DNA of 64,000 nucleotides from Nonomuraea rubra (lineage in GTDB: Bacteria; Actinomycetota; Actinomycetes; Streptosporangiales; Streptosporangiaceae): NCBI RefSeq assembly GCF_014207985.1, contig NZ_JACHMI010000001.1, forward strand, positions 6,493,001 to 6,557,000, read 5' to 3'. A model generated the notes under the pieces. That model did no database searches. It was not told the DNA's origin and saw only the letters and a program-made list of their open reading frames with translations. Position numbers and translations under genes: made by a program. Below are positions 17,246-25,456 of this stretch, piece after piece. Within the stretch, counting starts at the first letter, position 1; each line of letters starts with the position of its first letter.

Positions 17246-18064
17246 TCAGGCGCCGCACGCGGAGCGGACGCCGGCGATCAACTCGGCCGCCGCGTCGATG
17301 GTGCGGGTGATCTCCTCCGGAGTGCTCCCGACGCTCGCGAGCAGCGCCTGCGCCCGCTCCGCGAACCCGTCCGGCGCCGACGGCAGCCGACCGGCGGCGG
17401 CGACCATGCCCTTCTCGTTGATCAGCCAGGCCCCGTCGGCCGCGTGCAGCGCCTGGCAGGCCACGCCGATCGCGCGGAACAGCGCCCCCGCCGCGTACAC
17501 CGGATCCCGCCCGGCGGCGCCGTACCGGGCCGTCGTCAACGCGAAGTCGCACTCCCACAGCCCCGCGATCAGCGCCTTCCGCAGGGCGGGCGGGTACTGC
17601 GCGGCCTCCTCCCGCAGCGCGGCGAGCTCGCCGGCCGGGTCGGCGAGCACCTGGCAGAGCGCCACCTCCCCGGCGTAGGCGTGGGAGTAGAAGCCCAGCG
17701 GGTGCCCGGCCTGGACGCCGATCTCGTAGCGGCCGTCCCGGCAGTCGCGCCAGATCCGGTGCACGCGGTCGAGGTCGCGGTAGATCCAGTCGACCCGCAG
17801 GCCGTCCACGGTGAGCCAGCCGCCGCCGTCCACCCACGGGCCCCAGCCGCCGGGCTCGGTCACGTCGGTGTCCTCGCCCGTCACCTCCCGGGCGAGCACC
17901 CGCAGGGCGGCCACGTCGAGCCGGCCGCGGTAGTAGAGGCCGAGGTCGATGTCGCTGTCGGGCCGGTGCGTGCCGCGGGCGCGGCTGCCGCCGAGAGCGA
18001 CGGCCACCACGCCGGGCACGGCGATGAGCCGGTCGGCGATGGCATGCAGATCAGGGTTTCGCAC
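17246..18064 (-). CDS. Nucleotidyltransferase-domain protein
   Basis: 272 residues. The Pol-beta-type motif GGSRARGTHRPDSDIDLG (residues 25-42) with paired Asp residues identifies an MNT-like nucleotidyltransferase; a third Asp may lie in GLRVDWIY. The C-terminal half is helical (KNTase/HEPN-like role not evident). Proteins like this are often annotated as DNA polymerase subunit beta or aminoglycoside adenylyltransferase-like; no HEPN toxin partner adjoins. Begins with GTG 18064 and is divergent from the sigma factor gene. Confidence 0.82.
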   Translation of the reverse strand: MRNPDLHAIADRLIAVPGVVAVALGGSRARGTHRPDSDIDLGLYYRGRLDVAALRVLAREVTGEDTDVTEPGGWGPWVDGGGWLTVDGLRVDWIYRDLDRVHRIWRDCRDGRYEIGVQAGHPLGFYSHAYAGEVALCQVLADPAGELAALREEAAQYPPALRKALIAGLWECDFALTTARYGAAGRDPVYAAGALFRAIGVACQALHAADGAWLINEKGMVAAAGRLPSAPDGFAERAQALLASVGSTPEEITRTIDAAAELIAGVRSACGA

Positions 18065-18163
18065 GGCACGAGCCTAGGGTGTCCCGGTGTCTGTCGCCGG
18101 GGCGGCCCGCTGAGCTGGTATTTCCCTGATGTCCGGATGGTGGAGCCCTCTAGGATGTGGGAG

Positions 18164-18208
18164 GTGACGTACATGCTGGTGGTCTACACCGACGGGGTGG
18201 CGGGCTGA
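18164..18208 (+). pseudogene. 14-codon remnant/leader resembling the start of a YCII (DGPF) gene
   Basis: GTG 18164 opens a 14-residue frame, VTYMLVVYTDGVAG, whose stop TGA shares its A with the sigma factor ATG (TGATG). A good ribosome site (GGGAG) precedes it. YCII/DGPF proteins, the usual partners of ECF42 sigma factors, begin with a very similar strand (M-Y-MLLIYGD), so this is probably the stump of a deleted partner gene that now serves as a coupled leader. Confidence 0.5.
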
Positions 18209-19443
18209 TGGCGGTCGCCGTCGAGGGGTTGCTGCGGGAGCTGGCGCCGCAGGTGCTCGGCACGCTCGTACGGCGCTACGAGCAGTTCGACCTGTGCGAG
18301 GACGCCGTGCAGGAGGCGCTGCTCGACGCGTCCGTGCAGTGGCCGAGGGACGGGGTGCCTGACAACCCGCGCGGCTGGCTGGTGACCGTGGCCGCGCGCC
18401 GGGTCATCGACCAGGTACGCAGCGAGCACGCCCGCCGGCGCCGCGAGGAGAGCGTGGCGGTCAGCGTGGCGGCCGACGAGTTCGTGGCTCCGGCGCCGGG
18501 CGAGGAGCGGGCGGGGGACCGGGACGACACGCTGACGCTGCTGTTCCTGTGCTGCCATCCGGCGTTGTCGGAGGCCTCGCAGCTCGCGCTGACGCTGCGG
18601 GCCGTGGGCGGGCTGACGACGGCGCAGATCGCCGGCGCGTTCCTGGTGCCCGAGGCAACGATGGGGCAGCGCATCAGCCGGGCCAAGCAGCGGATCAAGG
18701 CCACCGGGGCGGAGTTCAGGATGCCGCCGGAGGACGAGCGGGACGACCGGCTGCGGGTGGTGCTGCACGTGCTGTACCTGATCTTCAACGAGGGTTACAC
18801 CACCACCTCGGGGCCCGAGCTGCACAGGGCGGAGCTGACGGGTGAGGCGATCCGGCTGACCAGGGCGGTGCTGCGGCTGCTGCCCGGCGACGGGGAGATC
18901 ATGGGGCTGCTGGCGCTCATGCTGCTGACCGAGGCCCGCCGCCCCGCGCGTACGGACGCGGACGGCCGGCTGATCCCGCTGGCCGAGCAGGACAGGAGCC
19001 TGTGGGACCGGCGGCTGATCGCGGAGGGCGTGGAGCTGGTCACCAAGGCCCTGTCCACGACGGCGCTCGGGCCGTACCAGGTTCAGGCGGCCATCGCGGC
19101 CGTGCACGACGAGGCGGCCACCGCCGGGGAGACGGACTGGCCGCAGATCCTGGCCCTGTACGGCGTGCTGGCGGGCATCGAGGACAACCCGGTGGTCAGG
19201 CTCAACCAGGCGGTGGCCACGGCCATGGTGAAGGGGCCGCGCGCCGGGCTCGGCCTGCTCGGCGAGCTGGCCGCAGACGACCGGATGGCCGGGCACCACC
19301 GGCTGGCGGCCGTGCGGGCTCACCTGCTGGAGATGGACGGCGACGCGGAGGGGGCCGTGGCCGCGTACCGGGAGGCGGCGAGGCTGACCACGAGCCTGCC
19401 CGAGCAGCGCTACCTGGAGGACCGGGCGGCCCGCCTGTCTTGA
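18208..19443 (+). CDS. ECF sigma factor, ECF42 (SigJ-like, DUF6596) type
   Basis: 411 residues, much longer than a classic ECF sigma. Sigma-2 region near residues 20-80 (LVRRYEQFDLCEDAVQEALLDA, GWLVTVAARRVIDQVRSE), sigma-4 near 115-165 (CCHPALSEASQLALTLRAVGGLTTAQIAGAFLVPEATMGQRISRAKQRIK), then a 240-residue TPR-like C-terminal extension (DVLYLIFNEGYT...QAAIAAVHDEA) typical of ECF42. This class has no anti-sigma factor and is controlled through the extension and a DGPF-domain partner; here the partner seems reduced to a 14-codon stub just upstream. Confidence 0.9.
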   Translation: MAVAVEGLLRELAPQVLGTLVRRYEQFDLCEDAVQEALLDASVQWPRDGVPDNPRGWLVTVAARRVIDQVRSEHARRRREESVAVSVAADEFVAPAPGEERAGDRDDTLTLLFLCCHPALSEASQLALTLRAVGGLTTAQIAGAFLVPEATMGQRISRAKQRIKATGAEFRMPPEDERDDRLRVVLHVLYLIFNEGYTTTSGPELHRAELTGEAIRLTRAVLRLLPGDGEIMGLLALMLLTEARRPARTDADGRLIPLAEQDRSLWDRRLIAEGVELVTKALSTTALGPYQVQAAIAAVHDEAATAGETDWPQILALYGVLAGIEDNPVVRLNQAVATAMVKGPRAGLGLLGELAADDRMAGHHRLAAVRAHLLEMDGDAEGAVAAYREAARLTTSLPEQRYLEDRAARLS

Positions 19444-19457
19444 CAATGATTTTTGTC
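19440..19457 (+). promoter_or_regulatory. Promoter/operator before the ArsR-family gene
   Basis: TTGACA (19440-19445) overlaps the sigma gene stop and an inverted repeat GACAA-N6-TTGTC (19442-19457) covers it, 18 bases upstream of the ArsR-family ATG; a likely autoregulatory site. Confidence 0.45.
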
Positions 19458-19474
19458 GGTGCCATCGTTCAGCC

Positions 19475-20068
19475 ATGGACGAAGTGGCGGTGATCGAGGA
19501 CGCCGCGGCCGCCGAGGCGTCGCTCGACCCCATGCGGTCGAGGCTGCTGGCCGAGCTGGTGGAGCCGGGCTCGGCGACCTCGCTGGCGGCCAAGGTGGGC
19601 CTGGCCAGGCAGAAGGTGAACTACCACCTGCGCACGCTGGAGCGGCACGGGTTGGTGGAGCTGGTCGAGGAGCGCAGGAAGGGCAACGTCACCGAGCGCG
19701 TGATGCAGGCCGCGGCGGCCTCGTTCGTGATCTCCCCCACCGCGCTGTCCGCCGTGCAGCCCGACCCCGCCAGGTCGCCCGACCGGCTGTCGGCTCGCTG
19801 GTTGCTGGCGCTGGCGGCGCAGCTCGTACGGGACGTCGGCACCCTGATCACCGGGGCGGCGAAGGCGCAGAAGCGGGTGGCGACGTTCGCCATCGACGGC
19901 GAGGTGCGCTTCGCGTCGGCGGCGGACCGGGCGGCCTTCGCCGAGGAGCTGGCCCAGTGCGTGACCTCCCTGGTCAGCAAATATCATGACGAATCCGCCG
20001 AGGGTGGGCGCGATCACCGGCTGGTCGTGGCGGTCCACCCCTCCGTGAACGCCAAGAGGGAGGGCTGA
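19475..20068 (+). CDS. ArsR-family winged-helix regulator
   Basis: 197 residues. An N-terminal winged helix (DPMRSRLLAELVEPGSATSLAAKVGLARQKVNYHLRTLERHGLVELVEERRKGNVTERVM, residues 18-76) is followed by a helical C-terminal domain. No metal-binding CxC motif is present, so metal sensing is unlikely. It ends two bases before the SRPBCC gene; ArsR-SRPBCC pairs are a frequent regulator/ligand-binding module. The inverted repeat upstream suggests autorepression. Confidence 0.85.
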   Translation: MDEVAVIEDAAAAEASLDPMRSRLLAELVEPGSATSLAAKVGLARQKVNYHLRTLERHGLVELVEERRKGNVTERVMQAAAASFVISPTALSAVQPDPARSPDRLSARWLLALAAQLVRDVGTLITGAAKAQKRVATFAIDGEVRFASAADRAAFAEELAQCVTSLVSKYHDESAEGGRDHRLVVAVHPSVNAKREG

Positions 20069-20069
20069 G

Positions 20070-20783
20070 GTGGGCCGCGACTTCGAGCTGCCGCTGGAGG
20101 CCACGGTCGAGGCCACCCCGGAGCAGGTCTGGGAGGCCATCTCGACGGGGCCGGGCATCGACTCGTGGTTCATGGGCCGCACCGAGGTGGCCGAGGGGGT
20201 CGTGCGGACGGCGTTCGGCGGGTTCGAGCTGCCGCCGTCCGCCGTCACGGCCGCCGAGCCGCTCCAGCGCTTCGCCCACTCCAGCGACAAGGCCGGCGAC
20301 GGCAGGTTCGTGGCCTACGAGTTCATGATCGAGGGGCGGGAGCGGAGCAGCACGGTCGTCCGGATGGTGACCAGCGGGTTCCTGCCGGGCGACGACTGGC
20401 AGGACGAGTTCGAGGCCATGTCCAGGGGCCTGGAGATGTACTTCGCGACGCTGGCGGAGTACCTCGGCCACTTCGCCGGGCGGGTGGCGACGCCGCTCAC
20501 GGAGTTCGGCCCGCCGGTCACGGACTGGGCGGACGCGTGGAAGCGGTTGTACGCCGCGCTCGGCGGGATGCCGGAGGCCGGCGATCGGGTCCGGGCGGGA
20601 GGGGTCGAGGGGGTCGTGTACTACCGCAACTCCCAGACGCTCGGCCTCCGCACGGGTGATGGCATGTACCGGTTCCTGCAGGGGTTCGGCGGGTCCATGA
20701 TCGCCTCGCATCTGCTGTTCGAGGGCGGGGAGGATCAGGGGCCGCGGTGGCGGGCGTGGCTGGAGGAGCTGCACGCCGGGTGA
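20070..20783 (+). CDS. SRPBCC (START/AHSA1-like) domain protein
   Basis: 237 residues. Residues 1-140 form an AHSA1-type START-like domain (FELPLEATVEATPEQVWEAISTGPGIDSWFMGRTEV, later WQDEFEAMSRGLEMYFATLAEYL), which binds hydrophobic ligands; the last 90 residues are an extra domain. GTG 20070 follows the ArsR stop by one base, so both are co-translated. A role as the target or effector of the ArsR regulator is inferred from position only. Confidence 0.83.
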   Translation: MGRDFELPLEATVEATPEQVWEAISTGPGIDSWFMGRTEVAEGVVRTAFGGFELPPSAVTAAEPLQRFAHSSDKAGDGRFVAYEFMIEGRERSSTVVRMVTSGFLPGDDWQDEFEAMSRGLEMYFATLAEYLGHFAGRVATPLTEFGPPVTDWADAWKRLYAALGGMPEAGDRVRAGGVEGVVYYRNSQTLGLRTGDGMYRFLQGFGGSMIASHLLFEGGEDQGPRWRAWLEELHAG

Positions 20784-20807
20784 TCGGCGCGGTCTATCCT
20801 GCTGGGC

Positions 20808-21236
20808 ATGCCCCGCCTGTCGCCGCGCCTCGCCGCGATCGTGGACGCCCTCCCCCTGGAGCCGCACCTCCGCGTCCTGGAGATCGGATGCGGTCCGGGG
20901 GCCGCCGCCCGGGCGGTGGCGGCCCGGCTCGGCACCGGGCACGTCCTGGCCATCGACAGGTCCGCCGCCGCGATCGAGCAGGCGCGGGCGGCGGCGGCCG
21001 GTGAGATCGCGGCCGGCCGCATGAGCGTCCGGCAGGTCGCGGGCGAGGACTTCGTCCTGCTGCCCGGCGAGGAGCCGTACGACCTGGTGTTCGCCGTCCG
21101 CGTCGGCGCGCTCGACGGCCGGCATCCCGAGGCCGGGCGGCTCCTGCTCCGGCGCCTCGCCCTGGCGACCAGGCCGGGAGCCAGGCTGTTCATCGACGGG
21201 GGCGATCCGCTGCGGGAGGTGCCGATCCCGAGGTGA
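20808..21236 (+). CDS. Short SAM-dependent methyltransferase
   Basis: 142 residues, short for a class I methyltransferase: the SAM loop LEIGCGPGAAAR and acidic strand VLAIDRSAAAI are intact, then EPYDLVFAVRVGAL. The C-terminal strands 6-7 and substrate part appear missing, but many actinobacterial homologues are equally short. It starts 25 bases after the SRPBCC gene and overlaps or abuts the phosphoesterase gene, so is probably in the same transcript. Confidence 0.78.
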   Translation: MPRLSPRLAAIVDALPLEPHLRVLEIGCGPGAAARAVAARLGTGHVLAIDRSAAAIEQARAAAAGEIAAGRMSVRQVAGEDFVLLPGEEPYDLVFAVRVGALDGRHPEAGRLLLRRLALATRPGARLFIDGGDPLREVPIPR

Positions 21237-21253
21237 GGGGCATGGAGGATGGG

Positions 21254-21739
21254 GTGAAGGTCGTCGCGATCTCCGACACGCACGCGCCCAGGCGCTGGCG
21301 CGCGTGCCCGCCCCGGGTGGCCGAGCACCTGCGCGGCGCGGACGTCATCCTGCACGCCGGGGACGTCTGCGTGCCCTCGGTGCTGGCCGAGCTGGCCGCG
21401 TACGCGCCGGTCCACGTCGTGAAGGGCAACAACGACGGCCCCGACGTGGTGGCCCCGGAGACGCTGGAGCTGACCCTCGACGGGCTGCGGATCGGCATGA
21501 TCCACGACAGCGGCCCGGCCAAGGGGCGGCTGGCCCGCATGCGGCGCCGGTTCCCGCACGCGGACCTGGTGGTCTTCGGTCACTCGCACATCCCGCTCGA
21601 CGAGTCGGGCGGCGGCCTGCGGATCTTCAACCCGGGCTCCCCCACCGACCGCCGCCGCCAGCCGCACGGCACGCTGGGGCTGCTCACGATCGAAGACGGC
21701 GCTCTGACCAGGGCGGAGATCGTGCCCGTCACTCCTTGA
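21254..21739 (+). CDS. YfcE-like metallophosphoesterase
   Basis: 161 residues with all metallophosphoesterase motifs: VAISDTHA, GDVC, GNND, VFGHSHIPL. Members hydrolyse phosphodiesters or phosphomonoesters with Mn or similar metals. I place the start at GTG 21254 because GGAGG lies five bases before it and family members begin just before VAISDTH; GTG 21233 and ATG 21242 are in frame upstream. Convergent with the binding-protein gene, overlapping its end by 11 bases. Confidence 0.85.
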   Translation: MKVVAISDTHAPRRWRACPPRVAEHLRGADVILHAGDVCVPSVLAELAAYAPVHVVKGNNDGPDVVAPETLELTLDGLRIGMIHDSGPAKGRLARMRRRFPHADLVVFGHSHIPLDESGGGLRIFNPGSPTDRRRQPHGTLGLLTIEDGALTRAEIVPVTP

Positions 21740-22769
21740 CGACGTCGTCGCGCGCCTTGTCCAGGTTGGTCTTGAGCTCCTCCATGACCTTGGCGTAGCC
21801 GAGGTAGCTGTAGCGCTCGGCCGCGTGCCAGGGGTAGAGCTGGCCGGCCTGGACGGCGGGCAGCTTGGCCCAGGTGGGCTTCTTGGCCATCTCCTCGATC
21901 TTCATGGACTGGGAGCGGGCGTCCACGAGGATCACGTCGGCCTGGTACTTGTCGGCGTTCTCCCAGCTCAGCACCTCCCAGAAGCCGCCCTCGCTCTCCG
22001 TCGGCCTCTCGGGGTAGACGATCTTGAGTCCGAGGTCCTCGCCCCAGTACTTGAGGTCGGGGTGGTCCGGCAGGTACGCCACGTACAGCGACTCGGGCGT
22101 GCCCGTGACGATCATGACGCTGAGTTCCGGCCTGCCGGCGGCGAGCTGCTTCAGCGCGGCACTGGCGTCCTCGAACCGCTTCTTGGCCTCGGCCACGGGC
22201 GCCGCGTTCGGGTCGGCGCCGAGGGCGGCGGCGAGCCGGCCGTACTTCTCGATGATCTGCACCAGGGGCGTGCCGCTGAGCTGCACGCCGACGGTCGGGG
22301 CGATCTGGTCGACGGCCGCGACGGACTGCTCGGGGACGTACCAGAGCACGTCCTTCTGGTACATGCCCGCCACCAGCAGCTCCGGCTGGAGCGAGGCGTA
22401 CTTCTCGACGTTGAACTCGCCCCACACGTTCCCGATGGACTCCACCTTGGTGATGTCCACCTCGCCCACCTCCGGGTCGCGCCCGCCGTCCTTCAGCTTG
22501 TGCGGGCCGAACACGCCGACCGGCCGCACGCCGAAGTCCCACAGCGCGGCGGCGGCCGCCGACTGGGCCACGACGCGCTGGGGGCGCTGCGGCAGGGAGA
22601 CGTTCTTGCCGCGGTCGTCGGTCCAGGTCCACGGGCCCTGCGAGGCCGCCTGCGAGGACGTCTGCGACGGCTGAGCGGCGGGCGGGGAGGCGGTCCCGCC
22701 ACAGGCATTGACGCCGAGCAGGGCGGCGGCGCCGAGTGCCGCGAGGGCACGTCGCGGGACAGTGGCCAT
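21729..22769 (-). CDS. Siderophore/iron-complex ABC transporter substrate-binding lipoprotein
   Basis: 346 residues. Lipobox LLGVNACG near residue 23 predicts lipid anchoring. The rest is a FhuD/FepB-type binding protein: RPQRVVAQSAAAAALWDFGVRPVGVFG, a long connecting helix, and a C-terminal lobe ending in HAAERYSYLGYAKVMEEL. ATG 22769 has GAGGAGA before it. A near-consensus iron-regulator box lies 44 bases upstream, so expression should rise under iron limitation. No permease or ATPase is adjacent; the orphan ATPase at 16352 is not obviously linked. Confidence 0.88.
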   Translation of the reverse strand: MATVPRRALAALGAAALLGVNACGGTASPPAAQPSQTSSQAASQGPWTWTDDRGKNVSLPQRPQRVVAQSAAAAALWDFGVRPVGVFGPHKLKDGGRDPEVGEVDITKVESIGNVWGEFNVEKYASLQPELLVAGMYQKDVLWYVPEQSVAAVDQIAPTVGVQLSGTPLVQIIEKYGRLAAALGADPNAAPVAEAKKRFEDASAALKQLAAGRPELSVMIVTGTPESLYVAYLPDHPDLKYWGEDLGLKIVYPERPTESEGGFWEVLSWENADKYQADVILVDARSQSMKIEEMAKKPTWAKLPAVQAGQLYPWHAAERYSYLGYAKVMEELKTNLDKARDDVVKE

Positions 22770-22812
22770 GGATTCTCCTCGTGGGACAAACTTTACGCTT
22801 ATGGTCGGCATA

Positions 22813-22831
22813 TTAGATTAGCCTTACCTAA
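22813..22831. promoter_or_regulatory. IdeR/DmdR-type iron box
   Basis: TTAGATTAGCCTTACCTAA (plus strand) matches the actinobacterial DtxR-family operator TTAGGTTAGGCTAACCTAA at most positions and keeps its 19-base dyad. Placed just upstream of the lipoprotein gene. Confidence 0.8.
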
Positions 22832-23014
22832 CCGAAAAGTCCCCTTGGTGGAGTACGACCCTCGCCCCGTACGACCGGCGGCGTAGCCGGGGCGGCGACG
22901 GCCGGCCGATGTGCGGGCGGCCCGGCGGCAAGATCCTGGAGACCTTAAGGGCGGCGGTAAGGCGACGGGAACGCGACCGTAAGCGCCCTCCAGCACTCTG
23001 ATCTCAGATCACGA

Positions 23015-23039
23015 AGAGCAGAGCAGAGCAGAGCAGAGA
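23015..23039. repeat. AGAGC pentanucleotide tandem repeat
   Basis: Four exact AGAGC units and a partial fifth, ending 13 bases before the ATG of the FAD oxidase, overlapping its ribosome-site region. Slippage here could change spacing or strength of translation. The rest of the divergent spacer 22832-23014 shows no gene. Confidence 0.75.
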
Positions 23040-23051
23040 AGGGCCAGAGAG

Positions 23052-24347
23052 ATGAGCCAGCCGTACAGCATCCAGGACGAGATCCGCCTCCCCGGCTTCA
23101 CCGGGACCGTGTACCTGCCGGGCGAGGCCGGCTACGACGAGGCCCGCCGCTCGCTGAACCCGGCCGTGGACTCCCGCCCGGCGCTGATCGCCGAGGCGCA
23201 GAGCGTCGCCGACGTCCGGGTCGCGCTGATGGCGGCCCGCGCCCACGGGGTCCCGTTCGCGGTCCAGGCCACCGGGCACGGCACGCACGCCCCGTGCGAC
23301 GGTGGCATCCTCGTCAAGACCACCTCGATGGCGTCGGTGCTGGTGGATCCCGAGCGCCGGATCGCCCGCGTCGGGCCGGGGGCGCGCTGGAGCGAGGTGA
23401 TCGCCGCCGCCGCGCCGTTCGGCCTGGCGCCGCTGTCGGGCTCGGCGCCGTCCGTCGGCGTCACCGGCTACACGCTCGGCGGCGGGCTCGGCTGGCTGGC
23501 CCGCAAGCACGGATTCGCGGCCGACAGCGTGCTGCGGGCCGAGGTGCTGCTGGCGGACGGCCGGCACGTGACCGCGAGCCCCGACAGCCACCCCGAGCTG
23601 TTCTGGGCGCTGCGCGGCGGCGGTGGCGGGTTCGGCGTGGTGACCTCGCTGGAGTTCCGGCTCTACCCGGTCCCGGAGGTGTTCGCCGGGTTCGTGTACT
23701 TCCCGATCGAGGCGGCGGCGCGGACGCTGGAGGCGTACCGGACCTGGATCGACGACGCCCCTGACGAGATCAGCACCGCGGTCGTGCTCAAGCGCATGCC
23801 CGATGACGAGCAGGTGCCCGCCGCGGTGCGCGGCAGGCACGTGGTGCTGCTGAAGGTCCTGCACGCCGGGACGGCCGAGGAGGCCGGGGAACTGCTCGCG
23901 CCGCTGTTCCGGGCGGCCGGGCCGGCGCTGCTGGACGAGACGCGGACCACCACGTACGGCGCCGCGGCCATGGGCGGCACGCCGAACCGGCACATGGACA
24001 TGTTCGACACCGTGCCCGGCGAGGTCGTGGACGCGCTGGTGCGCGCCTCGGAGCAGGCGCAGACGATCGAGATCAGGCACTGGGGCGGCGCGATCCGCCG
24101 GCCGGGCCCGGACGCGGGGCCGGTGAGCCACCGCGCCACCAGGCTCTCGGTGATCGTGGACACCGTGGTGCCGGGGCTGGCGGAGGAGCTGCGGCCGTAC
24201 GCGAACGGCGGGACGTTCCTGAACTTCCTGGCGGACCCGTCGCGGACGGCGGCGGCGTACACGGAGGCGGACTACGCGCGGCTGCGCGAGGTCAAGCGCG
24301 CCTACGACCCCGACGGCTTCTTCCGCGTCGGCCACGTCACCATCTGA
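23052..24347 (+). CDS. FAD-binding (BBE-like) oxidoreductase
   Basis: 431 residues of the PCMH/berberine-bridge-enzyme type. N-terminal FAD domain with VQATGHGTHAPC (the His region that anchors FAD, residues 75-86), then PSVGVTGYTLGGGLGWLARKHG and LFWALRGGGGGFGVVTSLEF; C-terminal BBE motif YDPDGFFRVGHVTI. The cysteine used for the second covalent bond in bicovalent members is not at its usual place before PSVGVTG, so attachment is probably through His only. Oxidises small alcohols, sugars or natural products; substrate unknown. Confidence 0.88.
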   Translation: MSQPYSIQDEIRLPGFTGTVYLPGEAGYDEARRSLNPAVDSRPALIAEAQSVADVRVALMAARAHGVPFAVQATGHGTHAPCDGGILVKTTSMASVLVDPERRIARVGPGARWSEVIAAAAPFGLAPLSGSAPSVGVTGYTLGGGLGWLARKHGFAADSVLRAEVLLADGRHVTASPDSHPELFWALRGGGGGFGVVTSLEFRLYPVPEVFAGFVYFPIEAAARTLEAYRTWIDDAPDEISTAVVLKRMPDDEQVPAAVRGRHVVLLKVLHAGTAEEAGELLAPLFRAAGPALLDETRTTTYGAAAMGGTPNRHMDMFDTVPGEVVDALVRASEQAQTIEIRHWGGAIRRPGPDAGPVSHRATRLSVIVDTVVPGLAEELRPYANGGTFLNFLADPSRTAAAYTEADYARLREVKRAYDPDGFFRVGHVTI

Positions 24348-24367
24348 TGTCCCGGCGGCCCGGGATG

Positions 24368-25456
24368 CTAACGGTAGAAGTTGGGCGACACGACGGCCGG
24401 GTCGTAGGAGTCGTGGAAGACCGGCGTGGTCGAGGCCGCCGTGGGCGGGATGATCCAGCTCCAGTCGGCGTGCACCTCCTCCCCCGCCCGGCGCCGCGCC
24501 TGCACGTACCGGTGGAAGTGGCCGGCGATCGTGTGGTGGTCGAGCATCCGCACCCCGGCCCGCTCGTACGAGGTGAGCACCGCGACGTTCAGCTCCGTCA
24601 GCGCCCGGTCCTTCCACAGCGTGCGGTCGTCGCCCGTGTCGAGCCCCAGCCGCCGCGCGATCTCCGGGAGCAGGTCGTAGCGGTCGCGGTCGGCGAAGTT
24701 CCTGGTGCCGACCTCGGTGCCGACGTACCAGCCGGTGAACGGGGCCGCGGGATAGGTGACGCCGCCGATCTCGAGCCGCATGTCCGACACCGTGGGGCAG
24801 GAGTACCAGCGCAGTCCCAGCTCGGCGAACCACGGGTGGACGGGGTGGGTGATGGGCACGTCCGGGCAGGCGTCGCGGGGCAGGTCGTGCCGGGTCAGGC
24901 GGCCGCGCGAGTCGCGGATCAGCACCGGCAGGCGGTCGAAGTCGCCGCCCTCGCCGCGCCAGCCCAGCTCGCGGGCCAGCCGGGTGAGCCCGGTGTTGGC
25001 GGGGTCGCCGCGGCGGGTGCCGTCCGGGTGCTCGTGGCCGGCGTAGCGGACGAGCTGGGGGCTGACGATCCGCGGGCCGGGGACGGCGGGCGTGTCGGGC
25101 GGGAACACGGTGATGATGGGCCGGATGGCGCCGCCGTTGTGCGCGCGTACCAGGTGGGTGGTGAGGGCGGCGGCGATCGTGTCCGGGTGGTGCAGCCTGC
25201 GGCAGTCGCGCACCACCAGCGTCTTCCAGTACAGCTTGCCGATGCACCGGGTGTGGTTGCGCCAGGCGAGTTTCGCACCGAGCACCAGCTCGGCGGGCGT
25301 GTGCCGGTAGGTGCCCGTCCGGGCCAGCTCGTCCAGGACGGCCGCGCGGCGGCGCTCGTGCCGCTCCCGGTCCCAGCCCAGCCCCTCGGCGCACAGGCGC
25401 AGGAACGACTCCGCCTCCTGGCTGACAGTGGCGGCCGGCGCGATGCTGACGCTCAT
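24368..25456 (-). CDS. nos: Nitric oxide synthase oxygenase
   Basis: 362 residues, the length of bacterial NOS oxygenase domains. The haem-thiolate Cys71 lies in WRNHTRCIGK, and the arginine-binding Glu248 in GWYVGTEVGTRN; the FADRDRYDLLPEIARRLGLD and SWIIPPTAASTTPVFH segments are also family-typical. It converts L-arginine to citrulline and NO using an outside reductase and a pterin. Last gene of the peptide-pathway operon; its ATG overlaps the MFS stop (ATGA). In thaxtomin clusters a NOS supplies NO for nitration of an aromatic ring, so a similar tailoring use is plausible here, but no TxtE-like P450 is in the window. Confidence 0.93.
   Translation of the reverse strand: MSVSIAPAATVSQEAESFLRLCAEGLGWDRERHERRRAAVLDELARTGTYRHTPAELVLGAKLAWRNHTRCIGKLYWKTLVVRDCRRLHHPDTIAAALTTHLVRAHNGGAIRPIITVFPPDTPAVPGPRIVSPQLVRYAGHEHPDGTRRGDPANTGLTRLARELGWRGEGGDFDRLPVLIRDSRGRLTRHDLPRDACPDVPITHPVHPWFAELGLRWYSCPTVSDMRLEIGGVTYPAAPFTGWYVGTEVGTRNFADRDRYDLLPEIARRLGLDTGDDRTLWKDRALTELNVAVLTSYERAGVRMLDHHTIAGHFHRYVQARRRAGEEVHADWSWIIPPTAASTTPVFHDSYDPAVVSPNFYR

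Noticed and set aside
24368..25456. Assigning the NOS gene to a thaxtomin-type nitration cluster
   Set aside because: No TxtE-like P450 or peptide synthetase genes are in the window; only the NOS is shared.
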